NCBI GenBank assembly: GCA_039654915.1
Contig: CM077599.1
Location: forward strand, 21,389,501 to 21,453,500
DNA length: 64,000 bases
DNA from: Aquilaria yunnanensis
Taxonomy: Eukaryota; Streptophyta; Magnoliopsida; Malvales; Thymelaeaceae
Reading direction: 5' to 3'
Shown here: positions 12,401 through 24,789 of the stretch, piece by piece
How positions within the stretch are numbered: the first letter of the stretch is position 1
Layout: every line of letters starts with the position of its first letter
Notes under the pieces: model-generated
Told to the model about the DNA's origin: nothing
Seen by the model: the letters and a program-made list of their open reading frames with translations, nothing else
Databases searched by the model: none
Program-made: the position numbers and the translations under genes

Positions 12401-13694
12401 GCCTTGCAATCTGGATCTCCAGGTCGTGAGCCCTTGTTGCGAGTTCTTCAAATGAATGTGGCATGTTTCCTTTCAAGCTATAGAGTATTCCCTAGTGCAT
12501 CCCTTGCGCACACATATCGATGGAAAAGGCTTCACTTATCCACTCCTTGCAGTTGAGGACGTTGGTTCTCCATTGCTCTATGTATTCTGTCACTGGCTCG
12601 TCCTTCCTTTGTTTGATTGCTACCAGGTCCGGGAGGTTGACCGTTCTTCTTGTGCTGTAAAAACGTGACAAAAACTCTCTTTCAAGTTGGTCCTATCCAT
12701 CAATGGATCCTACAGGAATATCCGTGTACCAGTCAAAAGCAGCTGCTTTCAATGACCGCACAAATTGCTTCACCATAAGATCACCATAGGTCCCGGCATT
12801 GTTGCAAGTTTCAATGAAGTGAGCCACATGTTGCTTTGGATTGCCCTTGCCATCAAATTGTTGGAATTTTGGTGGTTGATAGCCTAATGGCATCCTTAGC
12901 TCATCGATCCTCCTTGAGTACGGCTTTGCATATACTAGGGATGATTGTGGAGCCACTCCAGATTGAGCTCGAATGGTATCCATGATCATGTGTTGAAGTT
13001 GCTGCACAGACAATGAGGCCACAGACCTTTGGGCTGTGTAATTTAGGGCACTTTGCAGGACCGTACGATCATATTGACTTTGCTTTTGCTGCTTTTCCAT
13101 GTTCTCGAGTATTTCAGCAGTAAGATCAACAGCTTTCTTAGTGCCACTTGTAGTTGCTTCCCCCGGAAAATGTTGAGCTTCTAATTTACTCATCAACAAC
13201 GCAATCTGGGCATCTTTCTCTTCAAGTTTTGCCATAAACTTTTCAATGGAAAATGCCATCTGTTCAAGACGATCCTCAGGATTTCCAGAATTTGCTACCA
13301 AGGCTGGTAAGTTCGACTCCGAGGATGAAGAGTAATCTGCCCACCTTTTCTTTGGGAAAGTCACAAATCTAGTTTTAGATTCTTCACTTGTGGTGGCCTT
13401 TTTCATTGATGTCTTGGAAGATGAGTGAGCCCTTATCTTCTCGGCGAAAACCTCCGCTTCCTTGTTCCTACTTGAGTGGTTGGAGTGGCTTGAAGGATTG
13501 GATCTCCCTTTTGTTGGTTGAACTTCTTGCTTCTCTACAGCAACTCCTTCCTTCTTGCTTCTGCGAGAAAATTGCTTTAGCGGAGACGCCAATTGAGAAC
13601 CTTCAACACGAGCTTTTGCACGAGTGACCGGTGCGACTTCCTTTTCCTTTGCCGCAGATTTCTCGGTGTTGACAACATCACTTTTTGCTTCCAT
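9425..13694 (-). pseudogene. Tat gag-protease-RT N-terminal region, broken by stop codons
   Basis: One reading frame runs from an ATG at 13694 to the LTR insertion at 9424. It is broken by in-frame stops at 12693, 12492, 11322, 10950, 10602, 10158 and 10140 (lowest coordinate of each codon); no frameshift is needed. A retrotransposon gag core is seen around 12700-12960 (KFQQFDGKGNPKQHVAHFI). The aspartic-protease region (about 10602-10949) contains YDLLLGRTWMHENGVVPS. The RT N-terminal part ends with EAEVNKLI at the insertion point. Several stops sit where the family has Trp or Gln, consistent with single transitions. The nucleic-acid-binding motif usual in gag was not recognised. Confidence 0.85.
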
Positions 13695-13752
13695 GATCCT
13701 TACTTAAGTTTCTTCAAAGCTTTCTCGATGCGAGAGATGAGAGGTAGAGAAT

Positions 13753-13771
13753 GTCCCCAGTGGAGTCGCCA
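13753..13771 (-). other. Primer binding site of the Tat element
   Basis: On the minus strand this reads TGGCGACTCCACTGGGGAC, six bases after the LTR end. This motif is typical of Tat/Ogre elements, which are thought to prime from a tRNA-Arg; that assignment is from family knowledge and was not checked against a tRNA. The gag start at 13694 follows about 60 bases downstream. Confidence 0.65.
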
Positions 13772-14123
13772 GAAATTTGTACGCACAAATTTCGCGTGTA
13801 AAAATAATTACACCCTGAAATTAATTGTAGCAGAAATTACAATATTAAAATTTAGAACAGAGATTTTGGGGGATCGACTTTCTAGCGTGCTTCTCACGTG
13901 TACAATCCTCTGATTAACGCTTCAAGCTTTTGGTGGAGACAAGAACGGCTTCTTCACGAACACGGATTCTGGACTTGTCTTGCACGAACACGAACCGAGG
14001 TCCTTGCCGCTTCTTTCGGTGTAAGATTTCTATTGTACTCCTTGGACTTGGGGGCTTCGGGCAAGGTCCGCCGCTTTCTTGCCTCTTTCCTTGGAGTTTG
14101 ACTTGCCACAGCACAGAAATGAA

Positions 14124-14280
14124 TTCTTCACGTTCCTCGCCGCTTCCACCGGATTTGGACTTGAACTTGATGCAGTGCTATCTCGCGTTCTTCATGTTCC
14201 TCACTGCTTCCGCCGGATCTGAACTTGAACTTGATGAAGCACCGTTTCGCGTTCTTTGCGTTCCTCACTGCGTTCTTTGA
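14124..14280 (-). repeat. 64-bp tandem repeat in the Tat leader
   Basis: About 2.4 copies of a 64-bp unit. The shared block (TTCTTCAYGTTCCTC in copies one and two, slightly diverged in copy three) starts at 14124, 14188 and 14252. It lies between the TATA box and the end of the LTR, so it would be transcribed as part of the leader. Confidence 0.7.
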
Positions 14281-14455
14281 ATCTGGCCTTGAAACTGGGA
14301 TTTGATCTTCTTTGGAGTTGATTTCTTCTTTTGCCGGGCGTTTGTGCTTGATCGGCTTGAAGAACAGGAGAAAACTTTTTATAGAAAGATTTTTCTTCCT
14401 CTCTAAGTTTTTGCCTCTCTAATTTCTTCTTCTTCTCTCTTTGGCTTTGGGGACC

Positions 14456-14464
14456 TATTTATAG
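14456..14464 (-). promoter_or_regulatory. TATA box of the Tat LTR
   Basis: CTATAAATA on the minus strand inside the LTR, with an AT-rich U3 on its upstream (right) side and a CT-rich leader downstream. This is the expected position and orientation for the retrotransposon promoter. Activity is inferred, not shown. Confidence 0.55.
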
Positions 14465-14898
14465 ATATAGAAAGGAAGTGGTTTGGTTCAAGAGAACCAC
14501 ATGTGACAATTATCACATATTTATCTCTTGTATTTTTCTTAAGAGAAAATAAGTATGATAATTATCTCTCATTAATTATCCAATTTATTTAATTTAAAAG
14601 GATAATTAATGGAGTATTCTAGAATGTTCTAGAATATTTGAGCAAAATCATGGGCTTTATTCATTTTGGATTTTAAGGCCCAATTTGTCAAAAGTGAAAT
14701 TTGGCCAAAATGGCATAATGAGTCTTCATTCAAGGCCTCCAATTGTGTGCTTTTGGGCTCCAAAAAAATCGGGTTTCTTGAATTCATAGTTTCTAAAATT
14801 GATGGATTTTTGAATTTTGGGCATCAATTTGAATATGGGCTAGATAATTTAAATTGAGTTTAATATTTTTTTAACCCAATTAAATTTTGATGTCTACA

Positions 14899-16910
14899 CT
14901 AACACCTTTTTTTTCCTATTGGTTCAGGAAGATTTAGGATTTGGGAGGTTGCCAAATTCCAAGGCTGGGTGTGCCTAATATCCACGCATTATTTGGTAAA
15001 AGCAGTAGTCTCATTTTAATCTGCCAACATGGGCAGATTGCACCAAGGACTGAAAGAGCCACAACAGACAAAGGAAACAAGTCCCTTCAAGTAAAAATGT
15101 TTAACAGACGGTCAAAGAAGCTGGCTCTGAGCCACTAGTTCTTCCTTTTCCCTTTGAATGTGCGGGAGACTATCCATGCACCTTTTGCACTGTAAAAGTA
15201 GAGACCTAAAACTAGGGGTGTAAACCTTGACCCTAAACCCGAATCCAATCCTAAATTATCGGGTTTGGGCTAGGTTATAGGAGATGAAAATGTGCGTTCC
15301 AGTTGACCGGACCCTGATCTGTATATAACCTCTCTAAACATGGATCGTGCCAAGTTAACCTGAAAATAACCGACCCAACCCGATTTTGTATATGTTTTAA
15401 TGCTTAGGCCTGTTCCTGCCATAGCTCATTACACATTTACACTCACCATCCAATCCTATTTCCAGTTGATCTATGCTGGTTTTCTGTTGGTAGCTTGCAT
15501 AAGGAGAATAACATCAATGTTCCAACATTTGGTTTTGTTGTTTATCTGTCTGGATGAAGACATTCTTGAGCTGCTAAGTATGCACAATTATGTGGTTATT
15601 CAAAGCTGCCAAAAGAATATACTTTTATTTGCTGTGCATTTGGGAACCACTACACACAAGCAGTGTTTAATTTGGAAACTTGGAAATTGGGAGGTCACAT
15701 TAAACCTGCTGTTATTGTTTTTGGTTTTAAGCATGATAACAGCTTCTAACTGTGTGTTTGCCATTGTAGTTGAAATGGCTTTAAAGAATCCTTATGAAGT
15801 TGGGCCAGAAATGGAATTCGGATAGCAAAATTAACATCAAAGCTATTAACAATCTGTTGGATGAACTGCATGGAATGATATTTATCTGATAATAATCATT
15901 TTGTTGTTGGTCACTATCATTTAATCACACTTCCCTGTGTGGAAATTAGATTCTCTTGATATGGGTCTTTGCTTGTTCACATAACATGTAACATAAATAC
16001 TTCAAAACTTTCTCTAACTCCAGGGATGCAGCATGGGTAAAGAGCTAGATTGAGTACATTAGCATTTAATGTGTATTTACACTTTTGTAATCTTAAGAGG
16101 ATAATCTTGGTATTTGCATTATCAGGTGGATTTTAATTCTTTTCCATTGACATGTGTATAATTACATCAGTGAATGCAGATTTAGGTCATATTTTCTTGA
16201 CCTAGTCACATCAACTTCCTTCATCATTCATCTTAATTTTAAAGTAAACTTTCAAAAAATTGTAATTCCACATGATGCAGTTGATATAGCCTTACTGTTT
16301 ATTTATGCTTTTTCACCTTGAAATTTGATTACTATCTGATTCATTTTTCTGGATGACTAATTTTAAACCTTTTTATATGCAATATGAAATGACAAATTCC
16401 TTATTTGAGATCATGTGAAACTTGAGAAATGTGAGGCTGCGTGCATTTTTCAGTGCTATGATTGGGGAATTATCTAGCAAATAGAAGTGGAAAGGTATAT
16501 GCATTGTTGTCATGTGCATTGAAGGAACAATGGAGGCAAGGAAATTGGATGACTTGCTGAGACTGAAAAAATTCTGAGCCATGCTTCAAAGATTATGATT
16601 CAATTTTCTCCTCTTTCTTGATGAAGTTGTGCTGGGTCACCAAGTCCTCCTCTGAGCCAGGAATGAGAACAAAAAGAAAAATGCTTTGAATAAATGCACT
16701 TAATTGGTTCCAGATTATGCTTGCTTTATCTTCTGCTTGCAGTAGATGATGTGCTTGACTGGCTTCTTGAGCTATCATTACCTGACATTTGTAAAGGACT
16801 CCCAGCATCCTAGAGCATAATGAATGAGCTATGATTTCAGCTGCCTGCTTTATCATTTTTACTTTAATTTGTAATGAGAATCAAAATAATGGGGCAATTC
16901 ACGTCTTTAG
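14899..16910. other. Intergenic, no gene recognised
   Basis: About 2 kb between the Tat LTR and the stop codon of the USP kinase. It has no recognisable protein, RNA gene or bounded transposon. An open stretch at 15400-15825 (141 codons) resembles nothing I know and looks like chance. The part nearest 16910 will include the kinase 3' UTR. Around 15210-15380 there is diverged sequence of the GGGTGTAAACC...GACCC type often seen in small plant transposons, but no ends could be set. Confidence 0.6.
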
Positions 16911-19900
16911 CTAACGTACTTGATTTGAAGAAGAGGAGTTGGAGTGGATGTCAAGTGGTGAGGTGTTAGAATAACGACCAAGTGAGACAAAAGGCATGCT
17001 TTCTTCAGCAAGTTCCCTCAATCTATTCAGCTCAGGGAGCACAACAGTCCCCAGATCCGGTCGGTCCCTTCTCCTCATTTCTGCACATTGAAGTGCTAAC
17101 TTTGCAAAGTTGATAGCCTCATCTATTGGCCAATCAGGGACATTTGGGTCTAGCATCTTAGTAAAGGTTCCATCTTCAATTGCTTGTTCAACAAGGTGAG
17201 TCAGGCCCATTGCTTCTTTCGCTGTTATTAGCTGTAGAAGCAAGATTCCAAGTGAGTAAACATCAGACTTTACTCCAAGCATTCCAGTTTGCTGATACTC
17301 TGGGTCTATGTAACAAAAAGTTCCAGCTGTTGATGTCATTCGGAACTGGGTCACAGTTGCTAGAGATTGAGGTACAAGTCTAGCCAAGCCGACATCACTT
17401 ATCTTGCTGACATAGTTTCGGTCAAGCAAAATGTTGCCAGGTTTTAGATCACGATGCACAAGTGGCTCTGGTTTTGTTTGGTGCAAGAAAAGCAGACCAG
17501 TGGCAATTTCTGCTGCAATCCGAAATCTTACTTGCCACGGAAGTATTGGGCTATTGCCTTTTCTGAAGAGACAGTCTTCTAAACTTCCATTAGCCATGTA
17601 CTCATAGACAAGACAACCATACTCTGGGCAGGCTCCTAAGAGTAGAACCATGTTTGGATGACGTATGCAGCTCAGGACTTCAACCTTCAAGAGTTGCACA
17701 TGGACATTCAGTCATGAGTGAAAAATTATGAGCATCAGATGCATTATCTCTTATTAGATTTTTGTCAATTTTCCTATCAACATTAATTACCATATGAATG
17801 TATAAGAACATGATTGATGCAAGTAAAAATCTTACCTCTTGATGAAACTGTTGGGGTCCTTGAGCTGCATCTGGTCGAAGCACTTTCACAGCAACTGGTG
17901 TGTGGTCTAGATAGCATTTATAAACTGGACCATAACCTCCTTCCCCTACTTTCCGAGATGTAGAAAAGCTCTCTGTTGCCAACTCTATCTCTTCAATTGT
18001 GTATTTCCTATACCGCATATCATGTCCAAAAGAGGGACTTCTCCTATATTCGACTTTGTTTCTCTTCTGCACCTCTAGCTCAGCAGCCTTTTTAGCTGCT
18101 TCAGCAGCCTCAAGGGCTATCTTGCACTTTTCTTTTTCCTTCTCAGCAAGCACCAAAGCAGCTTCTTCAGCAGTCCGTGCCTCTTCTAACTTTTGCTCTT
18201 CTTGCAACTTCCATCGATGAAGTTCTCCTGCCTTCTGCCTTGCCGTGAGAGCTTCTTTACAGGCTGCACTATACATGTCCATAGTTTGCTTGAGTTCCAA
18301 CTTTAGCCGCCTCATTTCAGCTTCCACATCCTCCTGCAACCGTTTAGACCATTTAGACTTCAGCTGGAAATAATCACATGGAAATGGAAGTTTGTGCATA
18401 GGCTATACATACCATATACTTAGATGATGTTGGGTGCGAAGACTTGGGACTGTCTGTAGATGTGGATGAAAAATCATTTAATGAACAACTAAAATCAGTG
18501 GACTTGGAGTTGGTTGCAGAGAAGGATGATAATGAGCTTCTGCTATCCATGTCGGACATGTTTGATAGTCTAGGAGTCATTCCAAGCTCAAAACTGTCAA
18601 ACAAAGAAGGGGCCATATGCTCAGCACTTGAGCTTCTGCAGCTGACGAATGATATGTCAGATTCTGGAACAGAGGGCTCATATTTGTGAGCACCACGCAA
18701 GAAGGGGGACCTATACCAACAGTTACAAAAAAGAATACACATTGATGCTTTTGCTTTAAGCAAAAGGAAAGAAACCATGACAGAATTGAGATTTGCTTAC
18801 TTCATCTCCGTGTCTTCTTTAGCCAAGAATCTTGACCTCTCTGTTCCAAGAGACAAACCAACTCATGTAAGTGGTAAAAGCAACAAAGTCCAACAAATAA
18901 AAATACATAGATGATAAACAAGCAAACCTCTAGGTCTTGAGGTTCTTATGGTTGGCGAATCTACATGGTCATTGCTATTGCTGCTGCTGATTGTGGATTG
19001 TGAAACTGTTCGTGGTGGACACCTTGTATTTGGCATGCTCGCTGCAGCTGATCGAACAGATGAAATCTTGCCTTTGCTAATGACATACACAGTGCAATAA
19101 TCTGGGGCACCTTTTGACACGCTACTTGGCACATCCACACTCCTGAATCTTCTGCCCATGTACACAGTTGTAGGGTCACAATCATATCCAAGAGATGGTC
19201 CTTTTAAGTTAATCTACACCATCATAGCGTACTTGTTTTCGCCTATGGTGTCCATTGTTGTTTCAGATGATTCTTTTTTCATGAATTTGATTACCTGACC
19301 AAGCTGTTCCTTGATGAAGAACCAAGCACCAATGTCTCAACCATGTTGGCTGCAACATATTGAATCAAGGCTTTAGCTATGTCATTTTCTTCCAATACCA
19401 CTTCATTACATTTTATCTGCAGCAAAAACAAGCCATGATTTCATGGACTTTAGTTTATGACTGTGTCAAATGTAGCAGACCAAGAATGTGAAACATGAAA
19501 ATGTCTGCATATACATTTTTTCGTGTGCAGAAGCATCTGAATGGCAGGAAAACTTCCCTTGCTTGGCTCTCAAGTTGTTGCTTGTATGCCTTGGCAACAT
19601 CACTGTGCACGTCAGATATGTTCACTTGGCTCCCAGCTACATGCATATACAGATTCATTCAAAAATGAAACCTAACTTTTTTTTTTTAAATGTGTGATTT
19701 CAAAACCAAAAGGCAAAAAAAAAAAAAAAAACTCGGGAAATATTGAAGAACAATTAACGTGTCAAGATAAGGTATCTGTTGAAAATCATACGTACTTGGT
19801 GTGGGAATAGAAGATGGCTTAGTTATGACATGAACAAGGGTCAAAAGCTGGCCCTTTGAGAGGCAATGTTCAATGGCCCATTTGAGGGCATGTTGGCTGC

Positions 19901-19961
19901 TCTTGTCCTTGTCTATGGCCACAGCAACATTCTCTTCTCTTCTGTCATGTCTTCTAGCCAT
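16911..19961 (-). CDS. USP-domain serine/threonine protein kinase (RLCK-IX type), no U-box
   Basis: Eight exons, all with GT-AG introns: 19961-19796, 19636-19515, 19416-19295, 19151-18928, 18840-18801, 18710-18413, 18363-17836 and 17684-16911. Together they encode 757 residues, typical for the family. Residues about 9-140 form a universal-stress-protein domain (VAVAIDKDKSSQHALKWAI; TLVLGSSSRNSL). A Ser-rich linker and an Ala/Glu/Lys-rich coiled coil (about 325-430) follow, then the kinase domain. Kinase landmarks are glycine loop GEGGYGPV, VAVK Lys484, HRDLKPGN with Asp579, DVG in place of DFG (Asp597), and DPEYQQTGMLGVKSDVYSLG. The ATG at 19961 starts MARRHDRREENVAVAID; an upstream in-frame TTG is not needed. 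Some relatives add a C-terminal U-box for ubiquitin ligation; none is visible here. Probably cytoplasmic; substrate unknown. Confidence 0.92.
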
Positions 19962-22252
19962 CCCCTGTAACCCCAACACCAATTCAATCCAATTCCTGAG
20001 ATTAATCGAATAATTTTCTGATCTGATGAACAGATCAAGAAAATTGTCGATTAATCCTCCTCCTTGGCCCTCTCCTTCTAATTAATAAGTATCTCTTCCA
20101 AATTTTGTTGCCTGTTTTGTTAAGGACGTTGATTTATGTTGTTGGGACATTTATCGTTTCGTTAATTGGTTTTCTTTTATTGAGAAACAAAGAAACAGCA
20201 ACAAACTTCCTAATTCTCAGAATAACTATTACTATAGTTGATGTGTTGGTTGGTGCCATTACAAATAAGGAGTTCTACCTCAGTCTTCTTGTTAAAATCC
20301 ATTTTGGACCCCCAATTTTAGTACCTAAGCCCCAAGAACATTTAAATTAAGCTTTCATAGATTCTATAAATAAGTAAATAATGAGGTTGAAAACGAAAAA
20401 ACAACTCTAGCAAGCCTTTTTCCTAGATTTCTCTATCACCAACCACCTACTCCTAGTCCTCAACCAATCTTACATACGTGTGTATGTTTTCTTCCCCCTT
20501 CATAATATATGTTGACACTTTTGAAAAAAATATTGAAGACTATATAAAGAATTTGATACTCTATGAAATAAACTAAATATCTTGTACAATATAATCAAGA
20601 TTGAGACCGTGATACGTATTTTTTATACCTGTTCAATATATTTTTATGTGGTATCTATTCACAAGAATTAATATCTAATTTTTTTTATCTTCAACATTGT
20701 GTATATAAATATAAAATTCATATTAAAAATAATAATTGAAAGCTTATATTTTTTAAATATAGTTTCTGATATTATATATGTAATAATAATATAAATAAAT
20801 ACAAGTTAAACAGAATTTTTTTTTTTTGTATTGAGAATCAAGGGGATAGACTAAGAGAAAAGAGATGTTGTTAGGCTATGTGCTGTAGAAACACGCTGTC
20901 ATGGAATTATAATTAATGAAACAGAATCAAACTTCTCTATTTCAGCAACAACTTGGTTTCTGCTGGCTTCTAAGTACGAAAAACCTCCAAAACCTGCAAA
21001 CAATTTGACAAGATGATGATATAATGCAAAGAAAAAACTTTCATTGTATTAATTGCCCCCCAGTATAACTATTGATTCTGCTTCAAGTACTGATGCAGTT
21101 CGGCCACATTTTCCTTTGCTAATATTGGGGGGAGCATTAGAACTCATCCGTACCTAGGCAACTGCTCCAAGGCCCGATGACCTACATCATGCACCATCAA
21201 CCACAAGGATTATAGGATTACAATCTGGAGCTATCATTTTCCTATTTTCCTAAGAATGGCGAAACTTATTGGGCAGGTTGGCATAAAATTTCCTCTAAGT
21301 TGACAAGAAGTTTCTAGTGAATGAGATATGTTGTATAAGTGCTAGCTTCTCTCCTGGTTATTAGGGCCCGGGAATCAAAATGTGCATTACAGAAAATGCA
21401 CTTACTTCATCCAAGCCAAATAATCCATAAAGTAGAGATTAAGAATGTGATTAATTCGATGAACCATTTACTGTAGGAACCTAAAAAATAGGACAACCAG
21501 GCCTCAAAGGAACAGTATTATCATGAGATGGAGGAGTGTAGAAAGTGCAGCATATTTCTACAGATCAAAAGCAGCCGCAAAATAGATCAATTCAAAATAG
21601 TAGTATTGTTTTTATCTGCACATTAGACCATTGGATGCTTCACCTAAAATATTTTAGAAATTGTGGACTAATAACGTAATTATCTGAAAACTCATAAAGG
21701 GCATTACAAAATTAAAACAAATCATTTTCTTTAATAGTTATTAAGACCAAAAAAAATACTATCAATGTTATGCCTCAATATTATTTATATACCAGTTCCA
21801 TTGTGACTCTTCAGATTCGGAAATGCCATTTCCGATGGACAATTTCTGAAATGCTCACTCTGGTACTTAAGCTAATATATATATGTGTGCGTGTGTTGTG
21901 AAAACTGCGTGTTGTTGATATTCAAACTAAAAATTAAAAAATGTAGATTATTTAGTTAACGTTTGGTTAATATGAAGACTAATTGCCTCCTCTCTAGTTG
22001 ATTAGAGTGCCAATCGTTTTATTTACCTCTAGTTAAGCGTTGCACTAAAACTAGGAATATCATAATTTGTTTTACTATTGCCCATGTTTTGTGTTAAAAG
22101 TTTCACCGGTAGGGTTGACGTGTTCCATTTTGAAATGCTTTAGGACCTACATAGTTACCCAAAAAACTATTGGAACTTACATGATAATTCGATTAAAAGT
22201 TTAGGACTTTTCCTATGCTTCTTCCGAAGCCAAGAAACGATCGAGCTAGCTG
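19962..22252. other. Intergenic, upstream of the USP kinase
   Basis: About 2.3 kb of AT-rich DNA that must hold the kinase promoter and 5' UTR at its left end. I see no coding region, RNA gene or bounded repeat. Open stretches here, such as 20105-20350, show no recognisable protein. The right edge is the target duplication of the Mutator-like element. Confidence 0.6.
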
Positions 22253-23097
22253 GAGTAAATTGCATTCAAGACCTCTAACATTTAATTATTATACCATTTT
22301 GGACCTTTGCCTCAATTTCTTGCATGAAAAATCCCTAATTTCTTATAAGTGGATGACAAATATTAGTATGGATGGAAAATGCCACATGGCATGCCAACGT
22401 AAATTATTTGCCATGTGGCACAATAAATCAATTGTCATGAATAATGTGAAAAAGTAAGAAAAAATTAAAAAAGTAAGGAAAAAATAAAAATAAAAAATAA
22501 GATAATCAGATCGATTTTGCCATCTCCTCATCCGTTGCTCCCCCTTTCCTATGGCTCATCCACCGCTCCTCCTCCCTTCCTTCCCTCATTTGCCACTCAT
22601 CCTCTCCTCCTTCCCTCATCCACCACCCTTGCCACTGCATCTCTAGCCACTGCTTCTCTAGTCATTAATCCTTAATCTTTTTGTGAATTTCATTACTAAA
22701 AACATGCATTTTCCAAATGCCAACTTTTCAACGGGTATACTATTGGAAAAAAAAGGAGACAAATTTCCAATAGCTAAGCATTGGAAATTTTGAAGACTAT
22801 ATTTTCCAATGAACAGGCCAATGGAAATTTCTAACGTAGTGAGCAGTTGGAAAGTTTCCAACGGCTCAGCCGTTAGAAATATAAAAATTTCAACATTCAA
22901 TAGCTAGAGTGTTGGAAAACTTCCAACGTGAAAACCATTGGAAAAAGGGGCTATTCAATCAATAAATTTTACAATTATAGAAAGTAAAGTAATATTTTTT
23001 AAAATATTTTTTTACAAATAATAATAATAATAACAACAACAACAACAACATATGATGTATAATATATTATACACAAATTATAATGTCCGTATCATAT

Positions 23098-23130
<33 letters not shown>

Positions 23131-23154
23131 TATGTATATCATATAACCTATATA

Positions 23155-23894
23155 CTCCCTCCGTCCCGTAATTTTTGCTTCATTTGGTATTGCACGTGGT
23201 TTTAGGAGAGCAGCGTTTTTACGCAAATCTTCCAAATTTGCCCCGACCTCTTCGCCGGTCCTCGCGTCCTTCTCCCCGTCTTCCCCCTCGCCGGTCCTCT
23301 GTCCTCTGTCCTCACTATGCCGTCGAACGTCGAAGTAGTGGGGAAGAGACGCATCGCAATCTCGTCCTCCCTTCGCCTCGCCGTCCTCGACGCCGCCAGC
23401 TGCCGGTCACCCTCCTCAAGGTCGCCTGCCACCGATAAACCAAGCCCAGGTGGCCTTCCACCTCAGCACCGCCGAAAGGGGAGAATCGAGGTCCTCGTTC
23501 TCCGTCGATCTTCATGCCGTGTCGATCTCCGCCGAAGCTAGTGAATTTCAGACACCCATTTGCCCCAATCCCGCATCGATCTCCCTTCTTTCGCCTCTGT
23601 CCTCCTCTCTCCTCTCTACCTTCTTCGGATCCTAATCGAGCAGCAGATCTGGGCGGCCAAGTGGCCGTTGAAATGGCAGCCATAGTTTGTTCGTGTGTGG
23701 AGTAAGGGATCGAAGAAGAGGAAATCGAGGCAATTTATGAATTTTGTTTTTCTTAAGTAAAAGAGTGAAGTAAAAAATAAAATAGGGGTAATGTGGTAAA
23801 TTTATTATAAAAACTTGCTAAAAAGGGAAATGGTGCAAAGATTTTGGGACATCCCGAAAAGGAAAATGGAGCAAAAATTTTGGGACGAAGGGAG
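23155..23894. mobile_element. Stowaway-like (Tc1/mariner) MITE, long
   Basis: The termini are CTCCCTCCGTCCC (from 23155) and GGGACGAAGGGAG (to 23894), perfect inverted repeats but for one base, with the TA duplicated at 23153-23154 and 23895-23896. Inside them, TTTTTGCTTCATTT is mirrored by AATGGAGCAAAAATTTT. At 740 bp it is longer than most Stowaway MITEs. The middle (about 23220-23640) is GC-rich and CT-rich, unlike the AT-rich arms, and may be acquired DNA. No transposase was found. Confidence 0.85.
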
Positions 23895-24789
23895 TATAAC
23901 TCATATATAACCCAGCCCATACAAAAGTGTCCCAAGAATCCCAACCCAAATTCAACCAAACCCTAACTATATATACATCATATCTCATCTTTCATCCTTC
24001 TCTCATCTTTCTTTCATCTTTCATCTCTCTCTCATCTCTCATCCTTCCCATCAATCATCTATTCTTTGTCGCCTTCCCTTTACAGCCGACGCCTTCATGG
24101 GCACCCTTTCTCAACAGCTGTCGCCTCCACAATCGCTATCACATCGGTTTCCTCGCTTGTTGTCGATGACATCCTTGGTTCCCTTGGTCGTTCAATGTCC
24201 TCGATCTCCTCGGTCCGCCCCTGATGTCCTCAGTTAGCCTCATCATTCTCATCGCCCATCTATTGGTACCCTTCCCTCCACCCCACCCCCGGCCTCTTCG
24301 CCCTCCAATTCTCCACATCATTCACATCACCAACTATCAGCCCGTTCGCCGCATTGTTCACATCGCCGTCCTCTCCTCCCCGGTCTCCTTGCTTATTTAC
24401 CGGCTGTCCTCCTCACTCTCCTCACCGGAAGCTATTAGAAGTGGAATGGGTGCAAATTTGATGGTTTTGTGAATTTTTGGAGTGGGTGCAGATTTGGTGA
24501 TTTTGCATTTTGAATTTTGTGATGGTTGGAGATTTGGTGATTTTTTTGATTTTGTGCATTTTGTGAATTTTTGGAATGAGTGCATGTTTTGTGATTTTGA
24601 ATTTTGTGATTTGGTGCAAATTTGGTGATTTTGTGAATTTTTGTATTTTGTGCATTTTGGATTGATTTTGTGATTTCAAATTTTGTAATTTTAAATTTTT
24701 TGATTTTTAGTAAATATATTTCTTGTAATAATATAAAATATAATTTTTGTACATATAAAATATAATTTTAGTAAAATATAAAATATATT

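Larger units (their letters stand above)
1..14898 (-). mobile_element. Ty3/gypsy Tat-type LTR retrotransposon, degenerate, cut by window start
   Basis: Large minus-strand retroelement. In transcript order it has a 5' LTR (13778-14898), a primer binding site, gag, protease, reverse transcriptase, two RNase H domains and integrase ending at 99. The 3' LTR lies beyond base 1. The domain order, a second archaeal-type RNase H after the gypsy RNase H, and the PBS type place it in the Tat lineage (Retand/Ogre group), based on family knowledge. Two LTR insertions (2601-6131, 6646-9419) split the pol region, and many nonsense codons interrupt the reading frame, so it is not autonomous. Its right-hand target duplication would be 14899-14903 (CTAAC); the partner is outside the window. 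Confidence 0.88.
13778..14898 (-). repeat. 5' LTR of the Tat element
   Basis: This 1121-bp LTR is bounded by TG and CA on the plus strand (TGTACGCACA at the left, GATGTCTACA at the right). A TATA box reads CTATAAATA on the minus strand at 14456-14464, which agrees with the coding direction. Downstream in the leader is a 64-bp tandem repeat (14124-14280). The LTR ends six bases from the primer binding site. The partner LTR is not in the window, so no divergence can be measured. Confidence 0.8.

Noticed and set aside
15210..15390. Sequence like small hAT-type elements (GGGTGTAAACC, GACCCGAATCC)
   Set aside because: No inverted ends or target duplication could be placed.
15400..15825. 141-codon open stretch
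   Set aside because: Hydrophobic, low-information translation with no known domain, no splice structure and no gene neighbour; probably chance.
16593..16856. Open frame downstream of the USP kinase that might be a U-box exon
   Set aside because: The translation (MIKQAAEIIAHSLCSRMLG...) has no U-box landmarks and no convincing acceptor in phase with the kinase.
23175..23705. Several overlapping frames in the MITE core
   Set aside because: Overlapping on both strands in GC-rich DNA, with no recognisable domain and no transposase motif.
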